From Streptococcus pseudopneumoniae (GTDB lineage: Bacteria > Bacillota > Bacilli > Lactobacillales > Streptococcaceae): DNA of 38,070 bases. Position numbers and translations under genes: made by a program. The notes under the pieces are model-generated. The model was not told the DNA's origin. It saw only the letters and a program-made list of their open reading frames with translations, and made no database searches. Location: the NCBI RefSeq assembly GCF_001074155.1, contig NZ_JUUZ01000018.1, forward strand, positions 1 through 38,070. Reading direction: 5' to 3'. Of this stretch, positions 23,851 to 32,666 are shown one piece after another (within the stretch, counting starts at the first letter, position 1; every line of letters starts with the position of its first letter).

Positions 23851-25038
23851 ATGAAAAAGAAGTCTAAAGCTAAGAAATGGCCATTATTTACAGCTATCGG
23901 AATTACATCAGTTCTTGTAGTAGGAGCAGCTGCGATTCTTTTGTTTAGACAACCAAATCAAGCAGCAACCAAAGAGGAAACTGCAAAGATTGTTCTTGCA
24001 AAAGAGGGTTCAGTGGCTTCATCGGTTCTCTTATCAGGTACTGTGACGGCTCAGAATGAACAATATGTTTATTATGATGCTAGTAAAGGTGACTTGGATG
24101 AGGTTTTGGTTTCTGTAGGAGATAAGGTTAACGAGGGGCAAGCACTAGTCAAGTATAGTAGTACAGAAGCCCAGACTGCCTATGATGCTGCCAGTCGTGC
24201 TGTGGCTAAGGCTGATCGTCATATCAATGAATTGAACGATGCACGTAATACTGCTGCGACAACACCAAGTCTTCCTCAAGCAGGTCTTGAAGGAGCAACT
24301 GGACAAGCACCAGCTCAGTCATCCGGTTCTGCCACAGCTGCTATTGATTCTCAAATCAGCGATGCACGTGATGTGCGTGCAGATGCAGAAGCGCAACTCG
24401 AAAAAGCTCAAGCCCAGTTGAATTCTGCTACTGTATTGAGTACTGTAGAGGGAACAGTTGTTGAAGTGAATCGTAATGTTTCAAAATCTCCAACAGGAAA
24501 TAGTCAAGTTTTGGTTCATATCGTAAGTAACGATAACTTGCAGGTCAAGGGAGAGCTTTCTGAGTACAATCTTGCAAACCTTTCTGTTGGCCAAGAAGTC
24601 ACCTTTACTTCTAAGGTCTATCCAGATAAAACTTGGAATGGTAAGATTAGCTATATTTCAAATTATCCAAAAAATAACAGTGAAGCAAGCGCAAGTGTTG
24701 CGGGATCAAACACAGGTTCTAAATACCCATATACGGTCGATGTAACTAGTGAAATTGGTGATCTGAAACAAGGTTTTACTGTCAGTGTCGAAGTGAAAAG
24801 CATGAGTAAAGCATTGCTTGTTCCTATTACAAGTATCGTCATGGAAGAAGATAAAAACTATGTTTGGATTCTTGATGAAAATCAAAAGGCCAAAAAAGTT
24901 GAAGTTGGATTGGGCAATGCAGATGCAGAAAACCAAGAGATCACATCTGGTCTGACAGATGGAGCAAAAGTCATCAGTAATCCGACAGCTTCCTTGCAAG
25001 AAGGAAAAGAGGTGAAGACTGATGAAGCAACTAATTAG
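23851..25038 (+). CDS. Membrane-fusion protein of a MacAB-like exporter (MacA type)
   Basis: The 395-residue protein has a basic N-terminus, one membrane helix (about 11-33), and then an extracytoplasmic adaptor. The first half of the lipoyl domain (GTVTAQNEQYVYYDASKGDLDEVLVSVGDKVNEGQALVKY) is separated from the second half (STVEGTVVEVNRNVSKSP) by an Ala/Gln-rich helical hairpin, about 105-210. A beta-barrel and a membrane-proximal domain end the chain (LLVPITSIVMEEDKNYVWIL). ATG 23851 has SD AGAGG at good distance and lies after the promoter. From memory the pneumococcal orthologue (Spr0693) serves the Spr0694-0695 pump linked to antimicrobial-peptide and drug resistance. Confidence 0.92.
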   Translation: MKKKSKAKKWPLFTAIGITSVLVVGAAAILLFRQPNQAATKEETAKIVLAKEGSVASSVLLSGTVTAQNEQYVYYDASKGDLDEVLVSVGDKVNEGQALVKYSSTEAQTAYDAASRAVAKADRHINELNDARNTAATTPSLPQAGLEGATGQAPAQSSGSATAAIDSQISDARDVRADAEAQLEKAQAQLNSATVLSTVEGTVVEVNRNVSKSPTGNSQVLVHIVSNDNLQVKGELSEYNLANLSVGQEVTFTSKVYPDKTWNGKISYISNYPKNNSEASASVAGSNTGSKYPYTVDVTSEIGDLKQGFTVSVEVKSMSKALLVPITSIVMEEDKNYVWILDENQKAKKVEVGLGNADAENQEITSGLTDGAKVISNPTASLQEGKEVKTDEATN

Positions 25039-25723
25039 CCTCAAAAATATCTGCCGTAGCTATCGAAATGGTGATCAAGAACTTCAAGTCCTTAAAGACA
25101 TTAACCTAGAAGTTCATGAGGGAGAATTCGTGGCTATCATGGGACCATCTGGTTCTGGTAAGTCAACTCTCATGAATACCATTGGTATGTTAGATACACC
25201 TACAAGTGGTCAGTATTTTCTAGACGGAAAAGAAGTAGCTGGTTTGGGTGAAAAACAATTAGCCAAGGTTCGAAATCAAGAAATCGGCTTCGTCTTTCAA
25301 CAATTCTTTCTCTTGTCCAAAATGAATGCTCTACAAAATGTAGAACTTCCCTTGATTTATGCAGGAGTTTCAGCTTCTAAACGTCGCAAACTAGCAGAAG
25401 AATATCTGGAAAAGGTTGAACTGACCGAGCGTAGCCATCACTTACCATCAGAATTATCGGGTGGTCAGAAGCAGAGAGTAGCCATAGCGCGTGCTCTCGT
25501 TAACAATCCTTCGATTATTTTGGCAGATGAACCAACTGGAGCTCTTGATACTAAAACTGGAAATCAAATCATGCAACTCTTGGTTGAATTAAACAAAGAA
25601 GGAAAAACCATCATTATGGTTACACATGAGCCTGAAATTGCTGCCTATGCGAAACGTCAAATCGTCATCCGAGATGGTGTCATTTCGTCTGATAGTGGTA
25701 TCGTAGAAAAGGAGGAAAACTAA
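25022..25723 (+). CDS. ABC transporter ATP-binding protein of the MacAB-like exporter
   Basis: The 233-residue ATPase is of the LolD/MacB class. Walker A is GPSGSGKST (41-49), the signature LSGGQKQRV (about 145-153), Walker B IILADEPTGALD, and the switch His is in MVTHEPEIA. The Q-loop is FVFQQFFLL. It starts inside the last codons of the MacA-like gene (17-base overlap) with SD GAGGTGA, so translation is coupled. Together with the permease that follows it makes a split MacB: ATPase and membrane parts on two chains. Confidence 0.95.
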   Translation: MKQLISLKNICRSYRNGDQELQVLKDINLEVHEGEFVAIMGPSGSGKSTLMNTIGMLDTPTSGQYFLDGKEVAGLGEKQLAKVRNQEIGFVFQQFFLLSKMNALQNVELPLIYAGVSASKRRKLAEEYLEKVELTERSHHLPSELSGGQKQRVAIARALVNNPSIILADEPTGALDTKTGNQIMQLLVELNKEGKTIIMVTHEPEIAAYAKRQIVIRDGVISSDSGIVEKEEN

Positions 25724-25724
25724 G

Positions 25725-26984
25725 ATGCAGAATCTGAAATTTGCCTTTTCATCTATCATGGCTCACAAGATGCGGTCCTTCCTGACCATGATTGGTATCA
25801 TCATCGGTGTTTCCTCAGTTGTCGTTATCATGGCCTTGGGAGATTCCATGTCTCGTCAGGTCAATAAAAATTTGACCAAATCCCAGAAAAATATTCATGT
25901 CTTTTTCTCACCTACCAAGAGTACAGATGGTTCCTTCACCCAAAAACAATCTGCATTGACCTTGTCTGGTGGTCAAGAAGAAGATATTGTTGAACCACCA
26001 AAACCTCAAGAAGCTTGGGTCAAGGAAGCTGCTAAGCTCAAGGGAGTGGATAGCTACTATGTGACCAACTCAGCCAATGTGACCTTGACTTATAAGGATA
26101 AAAAGGTCGAACACGCTAACATGACCGGTGGGAATGTCACTTATATGGATGCGGTCGAAAATGAAATTATTGCAGGTCGTGGACTTAGAGCGCAAGATTA
26201 TAAGGATTTCGCAAGTGTGATTATCCTAGATGAAGAACTAGCCAATAGCCTTTTTGGTTCAGCAAAAGATGCCCTCAACCAGATTGTTGAAGTAAATGAA
26301 ATCAGTTACCGTGTTATTGGTGTTTATGCAAGTAAAGAAGCCAAGGCTGCAAAAGCCTTTGGTGTTGGAGGACTTCCAATTACGACCAATATTTCCTTGG
26401 CAGCTAATTTTAACACAGACGAGATTTCAAACATTGTCTTCCGTGTTAACGATACGAGCTTGACTCAGACTTTGGGGCCAGAGTTGGCAAGAAGAATGAC
26501 AGAGATTGCGGGGCTTCAACAAGGGGAGTATCAAGTTGCAGATGCGTCTGCCGCCTTCCAAGAAGTACAACAACTCTTCGGCTTCATAACAACAATTATT
26601 AGTGCCATTGCGGGAATTTCTCTCTTTGTTGGTGGTACTGGTGTTATGAACATTATGCTTGTTTCGGTGACAGAGCGTACCCGTGAGATTGGTCTTCGAA
26701 AAGCGCTAGGAGCAACTCGGGGTAATATCCTAGTTCAGTTCTTGATTGAATCCATGATTTTAACCTTATTAGGTGGATTCATTGGTCTACTGCTTGCTAC
26801 AGGGGTGACTATGCTTGCAGGTGTTCTTCTTCAAAACATGATTGCAGGAATCGAAGTTGGTGTATCCATCCCAATCGCTCTCTTTAGTTTAGCTGTCTCA
26901 GCTAGTATCGGTATGATATTCGGTGTTCTACCAGCCAACAAAGCCTCTAAGCTTGATCCAATCGAAGCTCTTCGCTATGAATAA
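25725..26984 (+). CDS. MacB/FtsX-type permease of the exporter
   Basis: The 419-residue protein starts [39 protein letters not shown], the mark of the MacB family with helix 1 at about 16-38. A large extracellular MacB core domain (about 40-275) follows. Three more helices in the FtsX domain lie near 283-308, 337-362 and 385-407. The signature [21 protein letters not shown] sits in the cytoplasmic loop, and the end is [16 protein letters not shown]. It works by mechanotransmission with the ATPase and the MacA-like adaptor. SD AAAGGAGG; it begins one base after the ATPase stop. Confidence 0.95.
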   Translation: MQNLKFAFSSIMAHKMRSFLTMIGIIIGVSSVVVIMALGDSMSRQVNKNLTKSQKNIHVFFSPTKSTDGSFTQKQSALTLSGGQEEDIVEPPKPQEAWVKEAAKLKGVDSYYVTNSANVTLTYKDKKVEHANMTGGNVTYMDAVENEIIAGRGLRAQDYKDFASVIILDEELANSLFGSAKDALNQIVEVNEISYRVIGVYASKEAKAAKAFGVGGLPITTNISLAANFNTDEISNIVFRVNDTSLTQTLGPELARRMTEIAGLQQGEYQVADASAAFQEVQQLFGFITTIISAIAGISLFVGGTGVMNIMLVSVTERTREIGLRKALGATRGNILVQFLIESMILTLLGGFIGLLLATGVTMLAGVLLQNMIAGIEVGVSIPIALFSLAVSASIGMIFGVLPANKASKLDPIEALRYE

Positions 26985-26997
26985 GACAATCAACAGG

Positions 26998-27030
26998 AAA
27001 ACAAGATGGACATTTGTCTGTCTTGTTTTT
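26998..27030 (+). terminator. Terminator of the MacAB-like operon
   Basis: The stem ACAAGATGGAC/GTCTGTCTTGT (27001-27011 with 27016-27026) has two wobble pairs, loop ATTT, flanking A's and final T's. Confidence 0.82.
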
Positions 27031-27044
27031 GTATGGATTTCTCT

Positions 27045-27073
27045 ATCGAAAATCACTAAAAATATGGTATAAT
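27045..27073 (+). promoter_or_regulatory. Promoter of metG
   Basis: TCGAAA, 17-base spacer, perfect TATAAT with extended TG at 27065-27066. The leader is about 40 bases, too short for a T-box. Confidence 0.72.
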
Positions 27074-27118
27074 GAAGTGTTAGAAAAACAGGTTTCATTA
27101 GCCTGGAAAGGAAATATT

Positions 27119-29116
27119 ATGTCTGAAAAGAATTTTTATATTACAACACCGATTTACTATCCATCTGGTAAACTTCATATCGGTTCTGCCTACACAACTA
27201 TCGCATGTGATGTCTTAGCACGTTACAAACGCCTGATGGGCTACGATGTCTTTTATCTGACTGGTCTTGATGAGCATGGCCAAAAGATTCAACAAAAAGC
27301 AGAAGAAGCTGGTATCACGCCTCAAGCCTATGTTGACGGAATGGCAGTTGGTGTTAAAGAACTCTGGCAATTACTGGATATCTCATATGATAAATTTATC
27401 CGTACTACAGACGATTACCATGAAAAAGTAGTAGCACAAGTTTTTGAACGCTTGTTTGCCCAAGATGACATTTACCTAGGTGAATATTCTGGTTGGTACT
27501 CAGTATCCGATGAGGAATTCTTTACAGAAAGTCAGCTTGCAGAAGTTTTCCGTGACGAAGCTGGAAATGTGACGGGTGGTATCGCTCCATCAGGTCACGA
27601 GGTTGAATGGGTTTCAGAAGAATCTTACTTCCTTCGCCTCAGCAAATACCAAGACCGCTTGGTCGAATTTTTCAAATCACATCCTGACTTCATCACTCCA
27701 GATGGTCGCCTTAATGAAATGCTACGTAACTTCATCGAGCCAGGTTTGGAAGATTTAGCCGTTTCTCGTACAACCTTTACATGGGGTGTACCAGTCCCAT
27801 CAAATCCAAAACACGTTGTCTACGTTTGGTTTGATGCCCTTCTAAATTATGTGACAGCTCTTGGTTACGGTCAAGAGGATCACGCTAACTTTGACAAGTT
27901 CTGGAATGGAACAGTCTTCCACATGGTTGGGAAAGACATCCTTCGTTTCCACTCCATCTACTGGCCAATCCTTCTTATGATGTTGGATATCAAGTTGCCA
28001 GAACGTTTGATTGGTCATGGTTGGTTTGTCATGAAAGATGGTAAGATGTCTAAGTCTAAAGGGAACGTTGTCTATCCTGAAATGTTGATAGAGCGTTTTG
28101 GACTAGATCCACTTCGTTACTACCTCATGCGTAGCCTTCCAGTTGGTTCAGACGGAACCTTCACTCCAGAGGACTATGTAGGTCGTATCAACTATGAATT
28201 GGCAAATGACCTCGGAAACCTCCTCAACCGTACGGTTTCAATGATTAACAAGTACTTTGATGGTCAAATCCCTGCCTATGTAGAAGGTGTAACAGAATTT
28301 GATAATGCTCTTGCTGACGTTGCAGAACAATCAATCGCTGACTACCATACCTACATGGAAGCAGTTGACTACCCACGTGCGCTTGAAGCAGTCTGGACTC
28401 TTATCTCACGTACTAATAAATACATCGATGAGACAGCTCCATGGGTACTGGCTAAGGACGAAGCGCACCGTGACCAATTGGCAAGTGTGATGAGCCACTT
28501 GGCAGCTAGCCTTCGTGTCGTAGCTCACTTGATTGAGCCATTTATGATGGAAACCAGTCGTGCAGTCTTGACACAACTTGGTCTAGCAGAAGTTTCTAGC
28601 CTTGAAAACTTGAGCTTGGCTGATTTCCCTGCAGGTGTAACAGTAGTTGCTAAAGGAACACCAATCTTCCCACGTCTCGATATGGAAGAAGAAATCGCCT
28701 ATATCAAGGAACAAATGGAAGGTAACAAGCCAGCCGTCGAAAAAGAATGGAATCCAGATGAAGTCGAACTCAAACTAAACAAGGAAGAAATCAAGTTTGA
28801 AGACTTTGACAAGGTTGAAATCCGTGTTGCTGAAGTAAAAGAAGTTTCTAAAGTGGAAGGTTCTGATAAGTTGCTTCAATTCCGCTTGGATGCTGGAGAT
28901 GGTGAAGATCGTCAAATCCTTTCTGGTATTGCAAAATATTATCCAAACGAACAAGAATTGGTCGGCAAGAAAGTCCAAATCGTTGCCAACCTCAAACCAC
29001 GTAAAATGATGAAAAAATATGTCAGCCAAGGGATGATTCTCTCAGCTGAACATGATGGCAAATTAACCCTTCTAACAGTTGATCCAGCTGTACCAAACGG
29101 AAGTGTGATCGGCTAA
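27119..29116 (+). CDS. metG: Methionyl-tRNA synthetase
   Basis: The class I synthetase is 665 residues long. HIGS at 20-23 ([12 protein letters not shown]) and KMSKS near 308-312 are the nucleotide-binding motifs. The anticodon-binding helical domain lies at about 370-530. The C-terminal tRNA-binding domain (EMAP/Trbp111 type) starts about 560 with [34 protein letters not shown]. The connective peptide ([17 protein letters not shown] to [13 protein letters not shown]) has no CxxC, so this is a zinc-free form. The ATG at 27119 has SD GGAAAGGAAA; the frame running back to 27014 crosses both promoter and terminator. Confidence 0.97.
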   Translation: MSEKNFYITTPIYYPSGKLHIGSAYTTIACDVLARYKRLMGYDVFYLTGLDEHGQKIQQKAEEAGITPQAYVDGMAVGVKELWQLLDISYDKFIRTTDDYHEKVVAQVFERLFAQDDIYLGEYSGWYSVSDEEFFTESQLAEVFRDEAGNVTGGIAPSGHEVEWVSEESYFLRLSKYQDRLVEFFKSHPDFITPDGRLNEMLRNFIEPGLEDLAVSRTTFTWGVPVPSNPKHVVYVWFDALLNYVTALGYGQEDHANFDKFWNGTVFHMVGKDILRFHSIYWPILLMMLDIKLPERLIGHGWFVMKDGKMSKSKGNVVYPEMLIERFGLDPLRYYLMRSLPVGSDGTFTPEDYVGRINYELANDLGNLLNRTVSMINKYFDGQIPAYVEGVTEFDNALADVAEQSIADYHTYMEAVDYPRALEAVWTLISRTNKYIDETAPWVLAKDEAHRDQLASVMSHLAASLRVVAHLIEPFMMETSRAVLTQLGLAEVSSLENLSLADFPAGVTVVAKGTPIFPRLDMEEEIAYIKEQMEGNKPAVEKEWNPDEVELKLNKEEIKFEDFDKVEIRVAEVKEVSKVEGSDKLLQFRLDAGDGEDRQILSGIAKYYPNEQELVGKKVQIVANLKPRKMMKKYVSQGMILSAEHDGKLTLLTVDPAVPNGSVIG

Positions 29117-29122
29117 GATTAA

Positions 29123-29150
29123 AAAAGAACCAGTTTGAACTGGTTCTTTT
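29123..29150 (+). terminator. Terminator of metG
   Basis: The stem AAAAGAACCAGTT/AACTGGTTCTTTT is nearly perfect, with a minimal loop around TG, and is followed by T's. Confidence 0.88.
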
Positions 29151-29167
29151 CTTTTGTAATGTAGTAG

Positions 29168-29196
29168 TTGATAAAAGTGTCATTCTACTTTATAAT
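29168..29196 (+). promoter_or_regulatory. Promoter of the aldo/keto reductase gene
   Basis: TTGATA, 17-base spacer, perfect TATAAT. Confidence 0.82.
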
Positions 29197-29219
29197 GAAT
29201 GAAAACGGAGGAAATTGCC

Positions 29220-30146
29220 ATGAAATACATTCCATTTGGTCAAGAGAAAAGAGAATTGTCCGAAATCGTTTTAGGCATGATGCGAATCAGTGACAAGTCG
29301 GTTAAAGAGGTTGAGGACTTGGTTGAAACAGCCCTATCTGTAGGAATCAATGCCTTTGACTTGGCAGATATCTATGGTGGAGGTCGTTGCGAAGAATTAC
29401 TGGGTCAAGTGTTAAAGCATCGTCCTGACCTGCGAGAAAAGATGTGGATCCAGTCCAAGTGTGGCATTCGCATAGAAGAATTTACCTATTTTGATTTTTC
29501 AAAAGATTATATTTTAGAATCAGTAGACGGGATTCTAAAAAGATTGCAGGTTGATTATCTAGATAGCTTGCTTCTCCATCGTCCAGATGCTTTGATGGAA
29601 GCTGATCAAGTGGCTCAAGCCTTTGAAATTCTACACAAATCAGGTAAAGTTCGAGACTTCGGTGTGTCCAATCAAAATCCTATGATGATGGAATTGCTGA
29701 AGAAAGAAGTCAAACAACCTTTATCTATCAATCAATTACAGCTAAGCGCAGCTTTCACGCCAGGATTTGAATCAGGTTTCCATGTCAATATGGAAGGTGA
29801 CAAGGCAGCTTTGCGTGATGGTAGCGTCTTTGAATACTGCAAACTGAACGACATGGTTATTCAAGCCTGGTCAGTCTTGCAGTTCGGATATTTCAAAGGG
29901 AATTTTGTCGGCAATGAGAAGTTCCAACAACTAAACCAAGTCCTAAATCGATTAGCCTTAAAATACGGTGTGAGCCCTTCAGCTATTGCTATCGCTTGGG
30001 TGTTACGCTATCCAGCCAAGATGCAGGCAGTAGTAGGAACAACTAACCCTAAACATTTGATAGAAGCAAGCCAAGCAAGTAGCTTGACTCTAACACGAAA
30101 AGAATGGTATGAAATTTACCTAGCAGCAGGAAATGATTTGCCTTAG
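29220..30146 (+). CDS. Aldo/keto reductase
   Basis: The 308-residue NADPH-dependent oxidoreductase is a TIM barrel. The active-site tetrad is visible: Asp47 in AFDLADIYGGG, Tyr52, Lys80 in SKCGIR and the His in DSLLLHRPDA. The C-terminal NADP part has AWSVLQFG, SPSAIAIAWVLRYPAKMQAVVGT and TNPKHLIEA. It most resembles the YdhF branch. It reduces carbonyls to alcohols; the physiological substrate is unknown. ATG 29220 is chosen because GGAGG lies at the right distance; the in-frame ATG at 29199 is only three bases after the -10 box. Confidence 0.93.
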   Translation: MKYIPFGQEKRELSEIVLGMMRISDKSVKEVEDLVETALSVGINAFDLADIYGGGRCEELLGQVLKHRPDLREKMWIQSKCGIRIEEFTYFDFSKDYILESVDGILKRLQVDYLDSLLLHRPDALMEADQVAQAFEILHKSGKVRDFGVSNQNPMMMELLKKEVKQPLSINQLQLSAAFTPGFESGFHVNMEGDKAALRDGSVFEYCKLNDMVIQAWSVLQFGYFKGNFVGNEKFQQLNQVLNRLALKYGVSPSAIAIAWVLRYPAKMQAVVGTTNPKHLIEASQASSLTLTRKEWYEIYLAAGNDLP

Positions 30147-30167
30147 AAACTAAAGAAATATTTTATC

Positions 30168-30195
30168 AAGAGCGAGGTGATACCTCGCTCTTTTT
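30168..30195 (+). terminator. Terminator of the aldo/keto reductase gene
   Basis: The perfect stem AAGAGCGAGGT/ACCTCGCTCTT has loop GAT and T's after it. Confidence 0.9.
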
Positions 30196-30223
30196 ATATT
30201 TATTTAAAAATTTATATAATTGT

Positions 30224-30252
30224 TTGAAAATGCAAACCAATGATAGTATAAT
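30224..30252 (+). promoter_or_regulatory. Promoter of the 272-residue membrane-anchored protein gene
   Basis: TTGAAA, 17-base spacer, perfect TATAAT. Confidence 0.85.
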
Positions 30253-30282
30253 AAAATAAAAAATTTTTTAGGGGAAGTAAAT

Positions 30283-31101
30283 ATGAAAAAAATTATAGCA
30301 ATCATATCTATTATGATAGTTGCAGTACTAGGTGTTAGTTTGGGTTATTATTTTTTATCTTATGTACCTTATAAAACTGCTGTCAGTAACTTTGAGATGG
30401 CTTCTACATCTCTAAAAGAAAAAAATAAAGATATTGAAGACTTATTATCTGAGGCTGAAACGGTGGTTGAAAAAGGAGAAGAAGCACTAGAACCAAATAC
30501 TTTAGATGACTTAAAGAATTCCGTTGAAGAAACTCAAAAATCAATAAGAAAAGTTCCTGAAATAGAGAAAAAAACAAAAGATATTGAAAATCAGATTGAT
30601 GAAATGAATCAACCGTTAAGCTATGACGAAAATCAAAATGATTTAAAGGATAAATTAAAAAAATACAAAAATAGTATTATTCAATTAAAACAAATTACGA
30701 ATCCATCAAGTACATTTATTGAGGAAAGACTTAAAGAAGTTGATACAATTACTGGAGTACAATCTGTGACAGAAAGTAATGATCCTAATAAGCACTTAAA
30801 TAAACAGGGTGGTTATACAGCATCGGTTTATTTTGTAGATAATCAAGTAACTCCTCCAGTAGAAGGTTCAGATATTATTCAAAAAGGAAATGATGCTGGA
30901 GGAAATATAGAGGTTTATAAAACCAAAGAGGAAGCAGAACAGCGTAATAAATATATTAGCACATATGATGGGACCTCTCTTCAACCTGGTTCACATTATG
31001 TGTATGGAACAGTTCTGATTCGTACTTCTTCAAAACTAACAGCAAGTCAACAACAAGAATTAACTAAAAAAATATATGAAAAACTTATAGAAATAAAGTA
31101 A
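30283..31101 (+). CDS. Membrane-anchored coiled-coil protein of unknown function
   Basis: The product is 272 residues. A short KK start and one hydrophobic helix at about 4-26 act as signal anchor. Residues about 40-140 are charged and heptad-like (ASTSLKEKNKDIEDLLSEAE, VEETQKSIRKVPEIEKKTKD), so probably coiled coil. The C-terminal part (about 155-272) is a compact domain with ITGVQSVTESNDPNKHL, GGYTASVYFVDNQV, VEGSDIIQKGNDAGGNIEVYKTKEEAEQR and SHYVYGTVLIRTSSKLT. It looks like a small extracellular alpha/beta domain also seen in other Gram-positive surface proteins, which I cannot name. SD GGGGAAG. It is very AT-rich and lies between duplicate modules, which suggests it was inserted or can be lost as a cassette. 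Confidence 0.82.
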   Translation: MKKIIAIISIMIVAVLGVSLGYYFLSYVPYKTAVSNFEMASTSLKEKNKDIEDLLSEAETVVEKGEEALEPNTLDDLKNSVEETQKSIRKVPEIEKKTKDIENQIDEMNQPLSYDENQNDLKDKLKKYKNSIIQLKQITNPSSTFIEERLKEVDTITGVQSVTESNDPNKHLNKQGGYTASVYFVDNQVTPPVEGSDIIQKGNDAGGNIEVYKTKEEAEQRNKYISTYDGTSLQPGSHYVYGTVLIRTSSKLTASQQQELTKKIYEKLIEIK

Positions 31102-31164
31102 TTAAAAGAATTAAATTTATAAAATATTATAAAATGTATTCTATTTTTCTATTAACTTATATTC

Positions 31165-31192
31165 AAGAGCGAGATTCTATCTCGCTCTTTTT
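31165..31192 (+). terminator. Terminator of the 272-residue protein gene
   Basis: The perfect stem AAGAGCGAGAT/ATCTCGCTCTT has loop TCT and T's after it. Confidence 0.9.
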
Positions 31193-31220
31193 ATCTTTAT
31201 TTAAAAATTTATATAATTGT

Positions 31221-31249
31221 TTGAAAATGCAAATTATAAATGATAGAAT
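31221..31249 (+). promoter_or_regulatory. Promoter of the surface nuclease gene
   Basis: TTGAAA, 17-base spacer, TAGAAT with an extended TG at 31241-31242. Confidence 0.8.
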
Positions 31250-31297
31250 AAAATAACAATATAAGAATAAATCTATAAAAAATTAGGAGCACTTGAA

Positions 31298-32323
31298 ATG
31301 AAAAAAATAGTTTTGACTTCTGTTGTTTTACTTTCACTTTTGACATCTGTTGGTTGCTCGAAGCATAAAGAAGAGGTGAAAGCGACTGAGCCTGTTACGA
31401 CTGAACAGACTACGCAGGATAATACAAAATTGTACAAGGAAGCTGGTTTACTTACTTTTAGGAACGAAAAGCAGCTAGAACTTGGGGAACTTGATTCCAA
31501 ATCTCGTGCAACCTATGCTCATATTCAGCTGAAAGATAGTGATGAACCTAAAGAAAAGCGAGAAGCTAAATTAACCTTTGATCCAGTTGGATGGCATAAC
31601 TATAAATTTTATTATGGTGATGGAACAAAGGAAGCCTGGCTAATGAATCGCGGTCATTTAGTTGGTTATCAATTTAGCGGACTAAACGATGAAGGTCGTA
31701 ATTTAGTCCCTATGACTGCCTGGTTAAATACAGGTGCTTTTACTGGTACGGATGACAAAAATCAAAGTAGCATGCTCTATTATGAAAATGGACTAGATTC
31801 GTGGCTTGCAAATCATCCCAACTATTATCTAGATTATAAGGTAACAGCAGTCTATAAGGATAATGAATTGATTCCGAGACAGATTATTTTACAGTACGTT
31901 GGAATTGATCAGGATGGGAAGTTACTTGAGATTAAATTAGGTAGCAGTAAGGAAAAAATTGATAAGTATTCCGTAACCCATGTTGCATTAGATAATGTTT
32001 CAGCAAACGCAGAGATAAATTATGTGGATGGTACTGCAAAAAATACGGTCAAATCAGCTGAAGAACGTGCTGCTGAGCTTAAAGCCGCTGAGGAAAAGGC
32101 TAAGAAAGAGGCTGAAGAAAAAGAAGCACAAAAAAAAGCTAAAAAAGAGGCAGAAGAAAAGGTTAAAGAAGAACAGACACAGCAGGAAACTGAAGCACCA
32201 GCAGAAGAATCACAAAGTAGTAATACAGGTGGTTACTTTAGAGATAGAAAAGGAAGATGGCATCGACCAAATGGGAAATATGCCTCTAAAAAGGAAATCA
32301 GAGAAGCTGGTTTGCAGTGGTAA
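31298..32323 (+). CDS. Secreted/lipid-anchored DNA/RNA non-specific endonuclease with coiled-coil tail
   Basis: The precursor is 341 residues. A signal peptide ends in LTSVGC (Cys20), near a lipobox although position -3 is Ser. The nuclease domain (about 45-225) is of the EndA/NUC type, with the beta-beta-alpha-metal motif N117-R-G-H120 (His120 the general base) and ARG-like NLVPMTAWLNTG. A Lys/Glu/Ala helix (about 248-290) follows, then a short C-terminal module GGYFRDRKGRWHRPNGKYAS that I recall from other streptococcal surface proteins. It may degrade extracellular DNA or take part in DNA uptake, and is distinct from EndA by its tail. SD TAGGAGC. Confidence 0.9.
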   Translation: MKKIVLTSVVLLSLLTSVGCSKHKEEVKATEPVTTEQTTQDNTKLYKEAGLLTFRNEKQLELGELDSKSRATYAHIQLKDSDEPKEKREAKLTFDPVGWHNYKFYYGDGTKEAWLMNRGHLVGYQFSGLNDEGRNLVPMTAWLNTGAFTGTDDKNQSSMLYYENGLDSWLANHPNYYLDYKVTAVYKDNELIPRQIILQYVGIDQDGKLLEIKLGSSKEKIDKYSVTHVALDNVSANAEINYVDGTAKNTVKSAEERAAELKAAEEKAKKEAEEKEAQKKAKKEAEEKVKEEQTQQETEAPAEESQSSNTGGYFRDRKGRWHRPNGKYASKKEIREAGLQW

Positions 32324-32360
32324 TTTACTAAAGGTTAAGAAATCATGAAAAATAATTGTC

Positions 32361-32386
32361 AAAAAGCCGTTGAAAAACGGTTTTTT
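32361..32386 (+). terminator. Terminator of the nuclease gene
   Basis: The stem AAAAAGCCGTT/AACGGTTTTTT has one G-T pair and loop GAAA. Confidence 0.85.
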
Positions 32387-32394
32387 GTTATAAT
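32386..32394 (+). promoter_or_regulatory. Promoter of the DUF2829/SDR/immunity operon
   Basis: Extended -10 TGtTATAAT starts at the last base of the previous terminator. No convincing -35 is present; the expected position lies in the hairpin. Confidence 0.55.
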
Positions 32395-32429
32395 GAAATT
32401 AAGATTTATAGATAACAAAGGAGAAAAAC

Positions 32430-32666
32430 ATGACATTCGAAGAAATCCTGCCTGGACTAAAGTCAAAAAAGAAATATGTACGTACTGGATGGGGTGGAGC
32501 AGAAAACTATGTGCAGCTTTTTGATACCATCGAGCAAAATGGAGTGGCTCTGGAAGTGACACCTTATTTCCTCATTAACGTGTCTGGTGAAGGCGAAGGC
32601 TTTTCCATGTGGAGTCCAACTCCCTGTGATGTTCTAGCGACAGACTGGGTGGAAGTACATGACTAG
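32430..32666 (+). CDS. DUF2829 / Tad2-like small protein
   Basis: The 78-residue protein matches the DUF2829 family: TFEEILPGLKSKKKYVRTGW near the start, then YFLINV, FSMWSPTPCDVLATDWVEV at the end. I recall that this family was renamed after Tad2, the phage protein that sequesters the cyclic-ADP-ribose-type signal of Thoeris defence. In Tad2 the Trp-rich start and the SPTxxDxLATDWxxx end frame the ligand pocket. In this chromosomal setting the ligand is unknown and the protein may have a housekeeping role. The stop overlaps the SDR start by eight bases, so both are made together. SD AAAGGAG. Confidence 0.87.
   Translation: MTFEEILPGLKSKKKYVRTGWGGAENYVQLFDTIEQNGVALEVTPYFLINVSGEGEGFSMWSPTPCDVLATDWVEVHD

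Larger units (their letters stand above)
30166..30252. repeat. Terminator-promoter module, copy 1
   Basis: This terminator plus promoter block recurs at 31163-31249. A 38-bp core (30199-30236) is identical in both, and the shift between copies is 997 bp. The two copies flank the 272-residue protein gene. Confidence 0.85.
31163..31249. repeat. Terminator-promoter module, copy 2
   Basis: This is the second copy of the block at 30166-30252. The identical core is 31196-31233. The hairpin stem differs by a compensating change (G-C at 30177/30183 becomes A-T at 31174/31180). Confidence 0.85.

Noticed and set aside
27074..27118. T-box riboswitch before metG
   Set aside because: The leader between promoter and start is only about 40 bases, with no T-box sequence or antiterminator.
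30166..31249. Insertion sequence or transposon between the repeated modules
   Set aside because: There is no transposase, no terminal inverted repeat and no target-site duplication. The repeats are a terminator and promoter, not mobile-element ends.
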